This document shows positions 36,226 to 47,969 of a stretch of 64,000 nucleotides of DNA, piece after piece. A program made the translations under genes and the position numbers. Source of the stretch: Paramarasmius palmivorus (lineage: Eukaryota > Basidiomycota > Agaricomycetes > Agaricales > Marasmiaceae); contig JAYKXP010000016.1 in assembly GCA_037176845.1 (NCBI GenBank), positions 186,001-250,000 of the forward strand. Reading direction: 5' to 3'. Below the pieces are notes generated by a model. The model saw nothing but the letters and a program-made list of their open reading frames with translations, was not told the DNA's origin and ran no database searches. Positions within the stretch are counted from its first letter, which is position 1. Every line of letters begins with the position of its first letter.

Positions 36226-39200
36226 ATGCGCATCTCGTGGTCGCGTATCTTTGTTCTCACCTCTTTGCTTGGGTGCTCACTTGCTCAAGATACTCCCGAG
36301 TCCAAGGCCAAATATGACTATCAGGTAAAGAAACCGTTCACCCAAGTTCGAATATCATCTCATTGCCATCCAGAGTGATGTCGCGCGGATGCGCAAAATT
36401 GTCATTAACAGGTGAGTTGCCTATTGACTGAGTGAAGACATCTCTAATGCTTTTGTTGCTTCTAAAGCCTTTACTCGCACAAGTCAGTATTGGTACAATT
36501 GCCCGACATGTACACGCGACTGAACTTTACATTAGGGATATCTTCCTCCGAGAACTAATATCCAACGCGAACGACGCGATCGAGAAACTTCGGTTAACTG
36601 CGTTAAAGGACAAGTCAGTGTGGAACACAGAACACCCCCTCAATATTACCATCAAGGCAGAAAAGGATGAAGAGGGCAAAGGAGGTCGAATAATCATTTC
36701 TGGTGCGTTGTTGTACACCACTTGCGATATCAAAACGACCTAACCATGTTTAACAGACACTGGTATTGGAATGTCCCCGGAGGAGCTTAAAGCCAATCTG
36801 GTATTCAAGCCTTCCATATATGATGTCCTTTCTCTTACCGATTTCCATAGGGCACTCTAGCAAAGTCGGGCACATCAGAATTCCTAGCTCAGGCGGACAG
36901 CACGGATGCTACAAACCAGGGGAACCTCATTGGTGCCTTTGGTCTCGGTTTTTACTCCTCGTTCTTGGTTGCGGATCGTGTACAGGTTGCCTCATTGCCT
37001 CCAAAATCACCGAAGAACCCCAACCCTGCCCAACATGTCTTTTATTCTTCCGCCGATGACAACTCTTTCGAAGTGTATCCGGACCCAAGAGGTGATACTC
37101 TGGGACGAGGTACAGAGATCACTCTTTACTTGAAAGAAGATGCATTAGAATACCTTGATAATGCCCGACTCTCCGACCTCGTTGAGAAGCATTCATCGTT
37201 CTCCACCGCTTTCCCGATCTACCTATTCAACCAAAAGACCATCCAAGTCCCGGATGAGGACGCTGAAGAGGAGGTCGTACCAGAGAAGTCCAAGGAGACT
37301 GAGGAGAAGACAGATGAAGACGAGGCTATCGTTGAGGAAGACGTAGAGGAGGAAGTCAAGCCCCCGAAAATGAAGGACGTCGTAGTCGATGAATGGCGTC
37401 ACCTCAACTCTCGTCCAGCAATCTGGCAGCGTGATCCCAAGGATGTTACAGATGAAGAATACAAGGCAAATACTCCTTACTCTAGTACTAAGGATACCGC
37501 AAAATAACCTCTTCTTCCCCTAGCTTTTCTATTCTGCCTTCTTCAAAGATAATGAACCCCCCTTGGAGTGGCAACACTTTACTGCGGAGACTTCTGGGGT
37601 CTCGTTCAAGGCTATCGTCTATCTGCCAAGCGTGATGTGAGTTTTCATTATATACGTTTAGCTCGGCAATTGACAGTCTTGCCAGTGAGGAGACATATTG
37701 GCAACAACCGCTTCAGTATCAATCCAAGGACATCAGAGTCATGAGCAAGGGCGTATTCATCACGAGCGAGTTGGGCGACGAAGGTTCACTACCGAAGTGG
37801 GCCGCTTGGGCCAAAGTCGTGGTAGATGGTATGTCTTCTTCTAATATTCCGTTGCAAGGATTCTGATAAGCAACTTCTCAGCGGACGACCTGCCACTCAT
37901 GGTCTCGAGAGAACAGCTTCAGTCTTCCAAATTCTTGAGGCAGTTGAAAGGTGTTCTCTTGAAGCGCATCATCGGACTTTTCGGCAAAATGTCCGAGTCG
38001 GAGCCAGAGAAGTTTGAGGAATTCCACAAAGCTTATAAGACGATCATCAAGCTTGGTGCTGTGGAGGACCTCAAAAACCGCGACAAACTTGCTACACTTG
38101 CCCGCTTCCACACTAATGTCAGGAACTTCACTTCTTTGGATCAATATCTGGAGAACAAGAAGAAAGGACAGAAGCAGGTTGGTATTCTCGTTGCATAATT
38201 GAAGCCTGACTCATATCCATGCAGATTTTCTTCTTGTCTGAAATGGGAAGAGGTCGGTAATCCATTTGGGTCACAGTGAACATTCTCTGACTCCGCTCCT
38301 AGAGCCCGAAGAACTTGCCAAGAGTGTTTTCATCGAGAAACTTCACGCCCGAGGATATGAAGTCCTACTTCTGAACGAACCACTAGATGAAATCTTCGTT
38401 CAAAATATTCGACACTGGAAGTATGTCATTTTCCCCCTAAGTTGCACTGCAAACATTCATCATGGCTATATAGGAATGTTCCGTTCCAAGATGTTGCCAA
38501 AGTTGGACTCAAGTTTGGGGATGAAGGTGATTTCCTTCGCGTTGTCCTCGGCACTCTTCTCTAAACCATCTGTCGTAGATCTCGAGGAAGAGGATGAGAA
38601 GGAGCAACAAAAGATGTACGAAGAAAAATTCAAGCCGTTGATGGACTACCTACGAAAGAAGTCATACCGTGTTGCTCGAGATGTTGTTATCTCGAACCGG
38701 TTGGTCACCAGCCCCGTTGCGATGGTTGCTGATACTCATGGCTACACTGGTGCGAACTTTCCTCCTTTTATACCGCATACTGTGTCTAATGTCAAGATAG
38801 CTAATGTCCAACGGATGATGAGCGCCTCAAATGCCAGGACTGGCAAAGGATATTTACATGAATTCGCGGAAAAAGGTAAACGCCATATCGCATTCCCGCC
38901 TGATTGCATAGCTGACCTTTCCACCCGCAGCCAAGCTATTGGAGATCAACCCTCGTTCTCCTTTGATAGAGGGGCTGCTTAGGCGCGTCGAGGACCTTCC
39001 ACCTGAGGAAGACGAGGAGAGTCGCGATCTTGAGGCAGAGCAAGAGCTACATGAAGTCACCTCTATTCTTATTGACGGGGCTCTCGTTCGCTCTGGATTT
39101 GAAGTACCAGACACGAATGAGTAAGTAAGCTTTATTGTGAAGGGGAACCATATCTCAACGCATGCTCTAGGTTCTTTGCTCGGGTAGACCGAGTTTTGAG

Positions 39201-39490
39201 ACGATCACTGGGTGTGTCGGAAACAGCCCCCACGCCGGCAGACGTAAAACCAGCACCGCCAGTTGATCCCGAGTTGCCAACAGAGGTTGAGGATGAAGAT
39301 ATACTTCGCATGCTCGAGGAAGAAGATGATGGTAAGGCAAAGGTGATCTTACCACCACACATGCGAGACGAGGTAAGTAGCCAACGTAGCCATACACTCC
39401 AGCCTACTAATATTCATCTACCAGGTCAAAATTGAACTGGAAGAGATTGATGAGGATGGAAACCCTGTAGTTCAGCATGATGAGCTGTAG
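36226..39490 (+). CDS. ER-resident HSP90 (Grp94/endoplasmin-like)
   Basis: The protein has a signal peptide (MRISWSRIFVLTSLLGCSLAQ) and ends with the ER-retrieval tetrapeptide HDEL directly before TAG at 39488-39490. The GHKL ATPase domain shows ELISNANDAIEKLRL, DTGIGMSPEEL and GAFGLGFYSSFLVAD. An acidic linker (about 37255-37365) leads to the middle domain (WRHLNSRPAIWQRDP, LPLMVSREQLQ), then the dimerisation domain (MMSASNARTGKGYL). About ten introns are removed; one at 37466-37523 has a GC donor. HSP90s of this kind fold secretory clients in the ER lumen. The N-terminal DYQSDVARMRKIVINSLYSH stretch fits Grp94. Middle-domain intron borders near 38230-38600 are approximate. Confidence 0.92.
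37466..37523 (+). other. GC-AG intron in the HSP90 gene
   Basis: Conserved HSP90 text is kept only if GAATACAAG|gcaaat ... cccctag|CTTTTCTAT is removed, giving EEYKLFYSAFFKDNEPPLEW. This 58-base intron has a GC donor. The next GT downstream would make a 41-base intron and shift the frame. Confidence 0.8.
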
Positions 39491-39677
39491 TTTATAATTA
39501 TTAGCATGTTGGAACTGGAACTGTAGCATACTCAATTGATTTTTTCGAGAAACTTTGCGAAATGAGGCGAAGGGTTCCTGACAACGGTCTGGCCACGTGG
39601 GTGCAATCTTGAAGCGCTGAAGCCGGATAAGCGAAGTGACAACGAAGTGAGCTCATTCCTGCTTCTCGCTATCAAGC

Positions 39678-42528
39678 ATGGCTGCGTTTTCTCGATTGCA
39701 GCTTGCAGCTGCTCTCATAGGTACCCAAATCTTGCCTCTTTTCTTTAAAGCTGACATTCCTGACGCTTACTGACTCACAGAGTACGACAATGACAACCCG
39801 AATGCACCCCATCGCTCAGCTCATGAATCAGCTATCTTCGCCCCCATGAGACGTTCTGCTCGACCCTCAGCCACAGCCATGTCCCGAAAAAGTGATCATC
39901 TAGGCGTGTCTCTTCCGAGCGAGACCGGTAGCCTAAATGGTCATGAGTCGACGTTGGATGGAAGAAAGTCGAGGGGTTCCATTGGTCTCCGAAACTTGTT
40001 TTCTGATGATCGTTTGGAAGGCGAAGCCGAGGATGAAGAAGAAGAGGTACCGGATGTTGATCTTACATCTTGGGGCTTGGATGCCTTTATGTCGAAGGAG
40101 AGAACTACAAAGAATGCAAAAGGGAAGGCCAAATCTGTGCCCTCGACGCAACCTCTATCCACGGTCCCATCCTATCTCCCCCATACTGATGTTATTGGCG
40201 GCGTCGGCGTAATCCGACGTCCAAAGGCGGGGAGATCCATGAGTGTTGGAAACTATGATTTCTTGACCCCAGTGGACAATAGCAAACGGAGACAGTCGAT
40301 TGGTTCTCCTTTGGACTTGGCCGGTCTCGAAGTTCCTGCACCATTTCAGCGACCGTCACCGACAGCTTATGACGAACCCATTCCAGCAGGTTCTATACCG
40401 TTTCCGACGACTTCCGTCCGTTCCCCTTCCCCTGACGATGATCCCACACGACGTCGGACCTATTCAACAGCAAGTATCGATTCAAAACTACTTCTCAATG
40501 ATGGCGAACGTCGAAGAGCCATGTCTAGTGGAACAATGGACACGTCACGCATGTTAGATGAGGAAAATCCTTTCGCGATGAGGCCTCCGTCGAGGTCATC
40601 GAAGTTTGACCCGAAAGCGGCGGTACATGCCCGGACTATGTCCAATGCCTCGTTTGGGTCAAGAATGATGTTGGAAAATGATATGGATGCGGAATCTGTT
40701 ATGACTGGTAACAGGAGATATTCAAGCACTTTGGACTTATTACGGCCCAAGGTTCTGATCATGCCGTGAGTAATTTGTCCCGCATCTATACATGGACATC
40801 CACTAACCCATTTCTATAACGTAGGAGCCCATTACAATCTTCAACTCCACCCCCACCTCCACCGCCTAAAGGCAGAGATGGTTTCCAAATATCTACTGAG
40901 CCACCACTTCCTCCCGGAGCTCGTTCGACGCGCGGACCTATTGCCTCCAATTCTTTCACACCAAATCCTCACAATGACCTCTCGCTCTCTCAAATGACTT
41001 TCCGCAATCATCTCGCGGTTGACGGGAGGAGGGATACTTCCTTCGGTGACGGACTACCCCGTGCGTTAGAGGACGGCCAACAAGCGCGGTTCGACCCTGA
41101 CGATGATCCTGCTTCGGAAGCCATCCCTGTAATCGCCACCGATGACTCGCTCCCGCCAGCTAGGCCGGCAGGAAAACTCTACGGGAAGAGCTTAATTGAC
41201 GATCTGGAAATGCGTAAAGCACAAATGAAAGGACGCCAGCGGTGTGTATCGTGCCTCCTCTTGGAAGAACCACGACTTATTTTTGATTGAATAGGGTGTT
41301 CACTGGAGACGATAGACCGTCTATGATGAAGCGAGGGACACTGATAGATCCCAGCTCCTTGCAACGGCCCACGTCTCAGCACTTTAATTCCTATAACTCG
41401 ACGGATCTCTCCAGAAGCAACTCCGGCAATGCGAAGCCATTGCTTAATTTCGATGAAGGGGATAAACTTCCATCGACATCGAATCAGCAGTTGCCGCCTG
41501 TACGCTCGGTGTTTGGTGTCGATACACTGTGGCAGCGCGAGATGGTGAAGCTCAAGGAAATAGAAGCACAGGAGGCGCTCGAGCGAGAAAGGATGGAGAG
41601 AGAGGAGGCAGCCAATCCCAAGAAGAAGAAGAAAGGGAAGAAAGGCAAACAGACGTTGGAGGTAGAAAGCCCAGCTGAAAGCTCACCAGTCTCGCGTTCG
41701 GATACTCCTGTCCACAGTGAATCGAGAGCTCCAGTTTTGCCTGCTATTGCCTCTTCATCTGGTCCTCCCGTATTGCCTGCGATAAAACCCGTGAACAGAG
41801 GACCTCCCCCGATCATTGATGATGATGCTTCCGATAGCGAGCAAAGTGTCCAAAATACCCCGCGCCGGCCTGCAAAAGTTGAAGAAGGATGGCACTCTTC
41901 ATCTGAAGATGAAGAGGAAGGACCGCGACGAACCACAGGCATCGGTCTAAGAAACCCTGCCAACAAAGCTGGCAATACGGCACCTCGACTACCAGCTGCT
42001 GGTGATGATAGCGAAGACGAAGATATTCCGTTGTCAATGGCGGCAAAACGCTCTGTTCATCAGCTCAAACCTACTCGTGACGATGACTCGGACGAAGAGA
42101 AGCCTCTGTCTATGTTACTGGACAGTGCACGTCTCAAACTTCCTGAGGTCAACTTTGACCGCTCACAGAAGGGAGATGACGATGACGACGCACCACTTGG
42201 ATTGCGAGCCTCTAGGGTAATGCCTACGGGTGGCGAAGACGACGACGTCCCACTCGCGTTCCATCCACAACAACAGATGCGGACTCAGCAGCAGATGATG
42301 ATGCAACAACAGCAACAACAAATGATGATGCAGAATAGCATGGCAATGAACAGCATGTTCTTCAACCCGTCCATGTCTGGATTCTTCCCTCCCGCACCAA
42401 TGATGATGCAGCCCATGCAGCCGATGGTTCAAGCACCCATTCCTTTGCCTTCTCCGCCTCCTGCACAAGATCCTGTGAAACATAGTCGCGTGGATCGCTG
42501 GAGACATGATGTTGCTATTGAGTCTTAG
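39678..42528 (+). CDS. Uncharacterised acidic low-complexity protein
   Basis: Exon 1 starts MAAFSRLQLAAALI (39678) and joins to EYDNDNPNAPHRSAHES. Two more introns follow: one between LIMP and SPLQSS near 40770, and one between MKGRQR and VFTGDDRPSMM near 41240-41295. The protein, roughly 850 residues, is mostly disordered: Ser/Pro-rich with PSTPPPPPPP-like text, acidic patches (EDEEEEVPDVD, DDDSDEEKPLS), a basic KKKKKGKKGK stretch and a Gln/Met-rich segment near the end. Short ordered-looking pieces are LIDDLEMRKAQMKGRQRVFTG and VDTLWQREMVKLKEIEAQEAL, a predicted helix. I recognise no domain; it may be a basidiomycete-specific regulatory or scaffold protein. Confidence 0.8.
42270..42345 (+). 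repeat. Gln/Met-rich low-complexity codon run
   Basis: Repeated CAG/CAA/ATG codons encode MRTQQQMMMQQQQQQMMMQN near the C-terminus of the uncharacterised acidic protein. Such trinucleotide runs vary in length between strains. Confidence 0.7.
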
Positions 42529-42854
42529 TCTCATCATGCCATTGTTTCCTTTTCTATACCTTACCTCGTTTTCTATCTTAGCATTTATATAGTGTTGTCG
42601 TCCATGCTTTTTAGTTGGTCTTTGCAATGGAATAATAGGGATTCACGTATTACGCATTCTATGAGAAATTCTTATTTACAGATCCCAAAATCGAACGCGT
42701 ACAGAATAGCGAGTTGGAAATCCGAAAACAGTATGATACAAGATGGTATACAAAGGTGTACCAGCCGGTGGGCCCTACTATGTAGTGGGTATCGTTCCAG
42801 TTGGTAACATGACTAACAAGGAACGAACGATAACATATGCATATATAAACTATT
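42529..42854. other. Convergent intergenic region
   Basis: This 326-base gap between two convergent genes holds their 3' untranslated regions. No frame or RNA gene is supported. Confidence 0.45.
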
Positions 42855-45800
42855 CTAGGAAGGGTTCGCAACCCACAACTTGCGCTTTGGGACAGTCACG
42901 ATGGACACCTCTCTTCTTTCCATCTCGCCCTCGATCCTCTGCTGTCTGGTATACTCATCCTCGTCATCATCATCATTGTCCGGAGTCTCCACACTCCGAG
43001 GACTCGTATAGCTGAACATGTCGTCATGGCCGAGCGTGGAAGGAGCCGTATGATGAAGGGGATTGTGGTGAATGTATGGATTTGCGCTGCTGCTACCACT
43101 GGTTGGGAATGGATATCCAGGTGCAGCCGCGAGAGGGGTTGGTGTGGCTGTATTGGAAGATCGCTCATGTAGATGAGTGGCCGTGGGGGTTTGCGATCGA
43201 GGTCGTAATAGAGAAAGTACGACTGTAAGTATAGACGTTGTGGGGCGACCATTCCAGGAGGCCACAAAGAGTACAAGATAGTATAGCAATGTCCAAGCTA
43301 GGAATACGGCAAACAGTGCTTTTGATGCTCGAGTCCATAAAGCGATGAGTGATATAACACATAATCCGCAGATGGATATCTGCAGTAGAATTCGAGAAGC
43401 CATCTCAAGAATCGTGGGTGGGAGTTTGGGTGAATTAGTGGTGTTCTCCCTGGGATCGAATGGACCCATCAAGGCATCCATCGTCCCAGGCGTGGGAGGC
43501 GCTTCTTGTGCTCGGATAGCCTGGCTGATGGCATAGTCAAGCTCACCGACAGCTGCAACTCTCCTTCGCCGCTGTAGCCAGTCAATGTCTGATAGGCTTC
43601 GGCTCGCGTGTCTGGGGGCGTCTTGCATCGGTACGTCAAGCCAGCTACTACTGTGACGTCGCGTTCGACCCGGACGATTGAGAACTTGGAACGTCCTCTG
43701 TGCACCAGAAGAGCTCATGGATAACGCATCGTTTTCATCAGACCGATCCTGGCTTGGTCTGTAAGCACTACTAGAAGGTCCTATTGACTGGGAACGCATT
43801 CGGGGTGAAGAAGGAGGGGGTGAAGGGCTATGAGATGGTGTGAATGCGTTGCTTGACTTATCCTCGGAAAGCGGTACGGCCATCCTAGAATCTGTTGTAC
43901 TCGATCGAGATCCCGCAAACCTTTGACGAAGGTAAACCGAGAGGAATAGCAAGGGAACTACGATGTACAACAACGCGAAGAATGCAAGACCAACTTTGCC
44001 ATGCACTGTTTGGAGGAATGTCGATGATGATGAAGAGGCTCGTTTTCGAAGAGCTGTGGGAGTTGTGGGGGTAGACAAGGAGGTGAAGGAGGTGGCCAAA
44101 CCTGCTAAACCAAGTGCATAGGCTCCGAACAGGATAAGCCCAGCGGTATAGGTGAGAGCCATTCGACGTTCTGGTACATATTTTTCGGGAGCTTGGGGCA
44201 CAAATCGAAGAAGCAGCAGAGGGAAAAGGGCAACTGCCACTGAAAGGGGAGAGAGAACTTTGTGATGTATTGCAGTGTCAAACGCCTCGGTGGACCGGGA
44301 AGGGGTACTGGTTTGCGTTGGCTGACTGGTCGGAACACTTGTCGATGACGAACTCGGCGGTTGAGTGGTAGGAGTCGGAGAAAGAGAGGCGCATTGTGAC
44401 ATGAATTGCATCTCAACGCCGGCACCTGAGGCATCGATACCGCTCTCCAGATTCCCATCACCAAAGCCAGACCACCTCGGTGATGACGGTGTGGCCGTTC
44501 CTGGATACGCCCTTAATAGCCATACATCATTGAGGTATTGGCCCGAGCCATCCTGTCCACCAAATATAATCGTATCCGTCGATGTGCGCGTAGTGGCCGT
44601 GATCCCCATTGCAGCGATCGCTGCACCTAAATCAACATCATCTGTTAGGACGAGTATCTGATGATGAATAGAATTACTTATGACGAACCATTACGAGGGA
44701 CCGGGACTGCAGGTTGTCCGGAACCGCTAGGATCTCCAGATGGTATGACGCGAGACCAAGTCCCGGCGTTGGTGTCTAAAACCGCGATTTCACCGCGGCT
44801 GAGCCCATTATTATCGTCCCAGTTGGCTTCGAGCGTCCCGAGCAGAAGAAAGACTTGTGACGAGAAACCGGATTCAAAGCCATTTAGGTTGGCAACAGCC
44901 CGCGCACCTTCTCTGGGTGCGGCGCAGGCAGGTACATTAATTACCGAAGGTTGACCGCTGCCATCAAGCTCCACGACGAAAGCGCAAGAGTCATTGGAAG
45001 GCTTGGTACAACCGCCTAAAACAGTGACTTTACTGCCAATAACGGCGGACGACGCTTCGTCATTGAAAGCGGGGACATTTGTTAGATCTGTCCTGTCCCA
45101 TACACCTTGTGCCGAATCTGGTAGATTAGAAGATAAGGTGCCAGAAGTATTGAATCTCCACAAAACGGTATCAGAGGAATCAGATGCGAGAAGGTAAAAT
45201 GTGTTGACGAGTCCTCCGTGAGAAGGATCCGTGAAGGGCTGAGAACGACGATCAACTCCTCCAGCAGAGGATGTACCACTGGGGCCACCTGACGTTGTTT
45301 GTAGTTGGCTCCAGAACTGGTTCACAAAGTCATATTCCTATTCACTTGGCGATTAGACTCTGCAAATACAGAGAGCTAGAGCACTCACCCAAACATCCGT
45401 CAACTTTTTCCCACTTGCATCTGTTCCGCCATACAAAAAGAACGCGTTTCGCGAATTTGCAGCGACATCTGGGCCCGAGATGCTTCCGACGGAACTTCTC
45501 GCCGAAGGAGCTCGTTGTAGATTTAAAGGCGGCGATGGTTTCGACCACGATAACGAATCCATGTCGAGAATATAAGTTTCTGCAGACAAAACACCACTCG
45601 GAGAAACGCCTCCAAAGACAAGAACTTTCCGACTGTGATTTGACCATGAGAGAGGAGAAAACCGGAATTGGTAAAGCCTACGTGGTTTGGTCATAAGATA
45701 TAAAGGCATCCTTGAGAGGAGGTGGTTTGGAAGTGCCTGAAAGGCGACTAGTTAAGTTGATCCATCTAAACTGCGAGTGAGAAAAGGATCAAGTGAAGAG

Positions 45801-45907
45801 GTAAAAGTTGCCACTGACTGTAAAGGGGGTACTGGTGAAGTAGAGATGATCTGGGAATAGGCAGAGAGAAAGAAAAGAAACAAGAAAAATAGAGAGGCAA
45901 GAGCCAT
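42855..45907 (-). CDS. Kelch-repeat protein with multi-pass membrane domain
   Basis: The start MALASLFFLFLFFLSAYS (45907) is a signal peptide. Splicing reveals Kelch-type blades: KDAFISYDQTTRKVLVFGG, ETYILDMDSLSWSKPSPP, RNAFFLYGGTDASGKKLTDVW, SVIGSKVTVLGGC-like text and TDTIIFGGQDGSGQYLNDVW. After a Ser/Thr/Pro stalk come membrane segments with two histidine-bearing stretches, TAIHHKVLSPLSVAVALFP and QTVHGKVGLAFFALLY, reminiscent of cytochrome b561 helices. A disordered loop and two further membrane segments follow, then a polar tail. The topology suggests an extracellular or lumenal beta-propeller on a membrane anchor. Redox function is only an inference. Confidence 0.8.
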
Positions 45908-46321
45908 TTGAGGCCCCAGAGGAGCTCAAGAGAGCACTGGTCAAGCAACAAGTGCTGGCCGACAAGTTCAATTCAGTGTCATCTCACACGGTCCCACGTT
46001 GCCGGCTTCCACAGACTTCGAAAGGACGGTTGCAATAAGCTGATTCGCATTTCGCTTCACACATTCTTCATTTTCTCTGAGAAAATGCCTTGAATGTTCG
46101 CCTTGTATTCCATGCATAAAAATCACCAGGGTCAGCGCCTGTCGACGCTTGAACTGGCAACCCTTGGGTGTTAGAAAAATAGCCGGCCATTTTCGCCCAT
46201 TTTCTGATGTGCCGACGGAACCGTCAGATCCGGCAGGCTCACATGCGGCATCCATCCAACATACTTTCCCACACCCATTTATACTCTTTTCCACAACATT
46301 GCACAGTCACCGTATACTCTC
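45908..46321. promoter_or_regulatory. Divergent promoter region
   Basis: This 414-base interval separates the start codons of the Kelch gene and the small gene at 46322. A TTTATA run at about 46278-46283 lies roughly 40 bases before the latter. A minus-strand open frame crosses it but has no domain and is treated as chance. Confidence 0.4.
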
Positions 46322-47064
46322 ATGGAGCAGAACACCTTTAAACGCGTACTGACGGACGAGATTCACGCGTCAAATGTAGCCTCTGACGCTTCTTCATCGT
46401 GCGTGTACTGTCTCTGGTATATTTCGTACTATATCTCAACCCGCGGACCATCAGAACACCATACCCAGATTACGCGTCGCAAATCCGAAACCGCGCGATG
46501 AACGTCAGGAGGAGTGCGTAAAACTTAACCGAAATCTCACCCGTCCTACTCGTTGACGCAGTCTGGCTCATAGGTGTCACCCAAGGCTTTCCAGTGAACA
46601 ACGACCCCACTGCGTCTTCTCGTCAAAAGTCTCTCTCCACTGGCTTTCTCTTCCGCTCTAATAACGACATCCTTCGCGACGTGACATCATCGCATGAGGC
46701 TTCCTCATCAACCTCTGCGAAACCCAAGCGAGCTAGAAGTTCCAGCCCACAGGAAATTGACATTGACGATGCGATGGTCGGCTCCCGCCAGGAAGCCACG
46801 GCGATATGTTCCGGAAATCTTTCCTCAGAGACTCTACATCTGAGCGACAGACCCATCAAACCCCTTAGAAAATCTGCTCGAGCGCTGATGCAGACTCAGT
46901 CTCTACCCGTCAACTTGTGGCCCCACAGAGACAGAAGCGATGATATAAGGGATCAGAATGGTGAGCTAGCGGCGCCAACACAGGGTGGCGAGGGAGAAGA
47001 AGAGGAAGATTGGAGCACCCTGCAGACGGGCGCAACGTCCTTTGAACCTATGGTACTCTCATGA
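46322..47064 (+). CDS. Possible Spd1/Dif1-type ribonucleotide reductase inhibitor
   Basis: Exons 46322-46398, 46455-46513 and 46574-47064 give 208 residues. The spliced junctions create a compact conserved-looking block, STPYPDYASQIRNRAMNVRR then SVTQGFPV, followed by a disordered Ser-rich region (KPKRARSSSPQEIDIDD) and an acidic C-terminus (GEGEEEEDWSTL). The R-x-R-AMNVRRSVTQGF block resembles what I recall of the fungal RNR-inhibitor family (Spd1, Dif1), small disordered proteins that control RNR location and are destroyed on DNA damage or in S phase. This is a tentative call from memory. An alternative acceptor at 46561 would add four residues. The coding frame itself is well supported. 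Confidence 0.45.
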
Positions 47065-47969
47065 TTGATAACAACAATTTCCGCTAGTGAGTACGAAATT
47101 CTCGCACATTGTATATCACCTCATCGCGCCCCTGCAGTCGCTTGATCGTTCTTCTCTTTACATATGATGTTGTATAACAATCACAGGATGATCTAAAATG
47201 ATCTAACGCCGAAATTCAGGGACCTGCGGAGCCTTGAAAGTTGACGGTCCAGCGTTGTTTGCTCAAGCTTGGCCTGTGGGTCCGCGTGAGAGAACATAAT
47301 TCATGAGTACCCTACTTTTCCACTCTATTCTGGGCGGTGTATACCATAGCACTTCCTTATTTCAGACTGATATCATTAGAAAACCAGAAGCTATGTCGCC
47401 ACGATTCAAAGAATATTAGTGTTGCTCGGGGTGGCCGGCATTCCGATTCTTTGGCTTTAGCGCCCAGGCCGTGGTGGCATACAAGATCCTTGACCAGATC
47501 TCATGTCGCTGATCACCGCTTAACAGGTGTTCTTGTAATCCTTTCTGGGTTCGAAGTAATGTCGGAATTCAAAAAGTAAATTTGAACTTAAGGCTAACAC
47601 GGTCCCTCTCATTTCGTTACCTTCCCAATCCGACAGTCACCTCTTACCTGCTCCCTCGGTGCTATCCCTCTCCAGGTAGTGACTTCCTATAGCTTGTGAC
47701 TATAGAAACAAGCCTTTGAACTCAAGGTAAGAAGCCTTTTCATGGAATAACTTCGCCACATTCGCTTCGATGATGCCGTATGGATTTTCTTGCTTCTCGC
47801 GTTATGCATCCCGTTAGTTGTCCGTATCTGGTTCAATACGCACGGAGACCAGCGGCGCGAAGCTAACAAACTCCGCGCAGGGGACATGTGTAGCTCTGCA
47901 TGCTGCAACGGGGAACGCACTCCTTACTAACGCCACATCTTTTCATTTTGTAGTTCTTCGCCCACAACA
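47065..47969. other. Intergenic region with no recognised gene
   Basis: About 900 bases between two plus-strand genes. I looked for spliced coding frames and tRNA-like structures on both strands and saw none that I can support. The 3' part presumably holds the promoter of the zinc-finger gene. Confidence 0.4.

Noticed and set aside
47065..47969. Possible tRNA or hidden gene in the 900-base gap
   Set aside because: No tRNA arms or coherent spliced frame could be found by eye on either strand.
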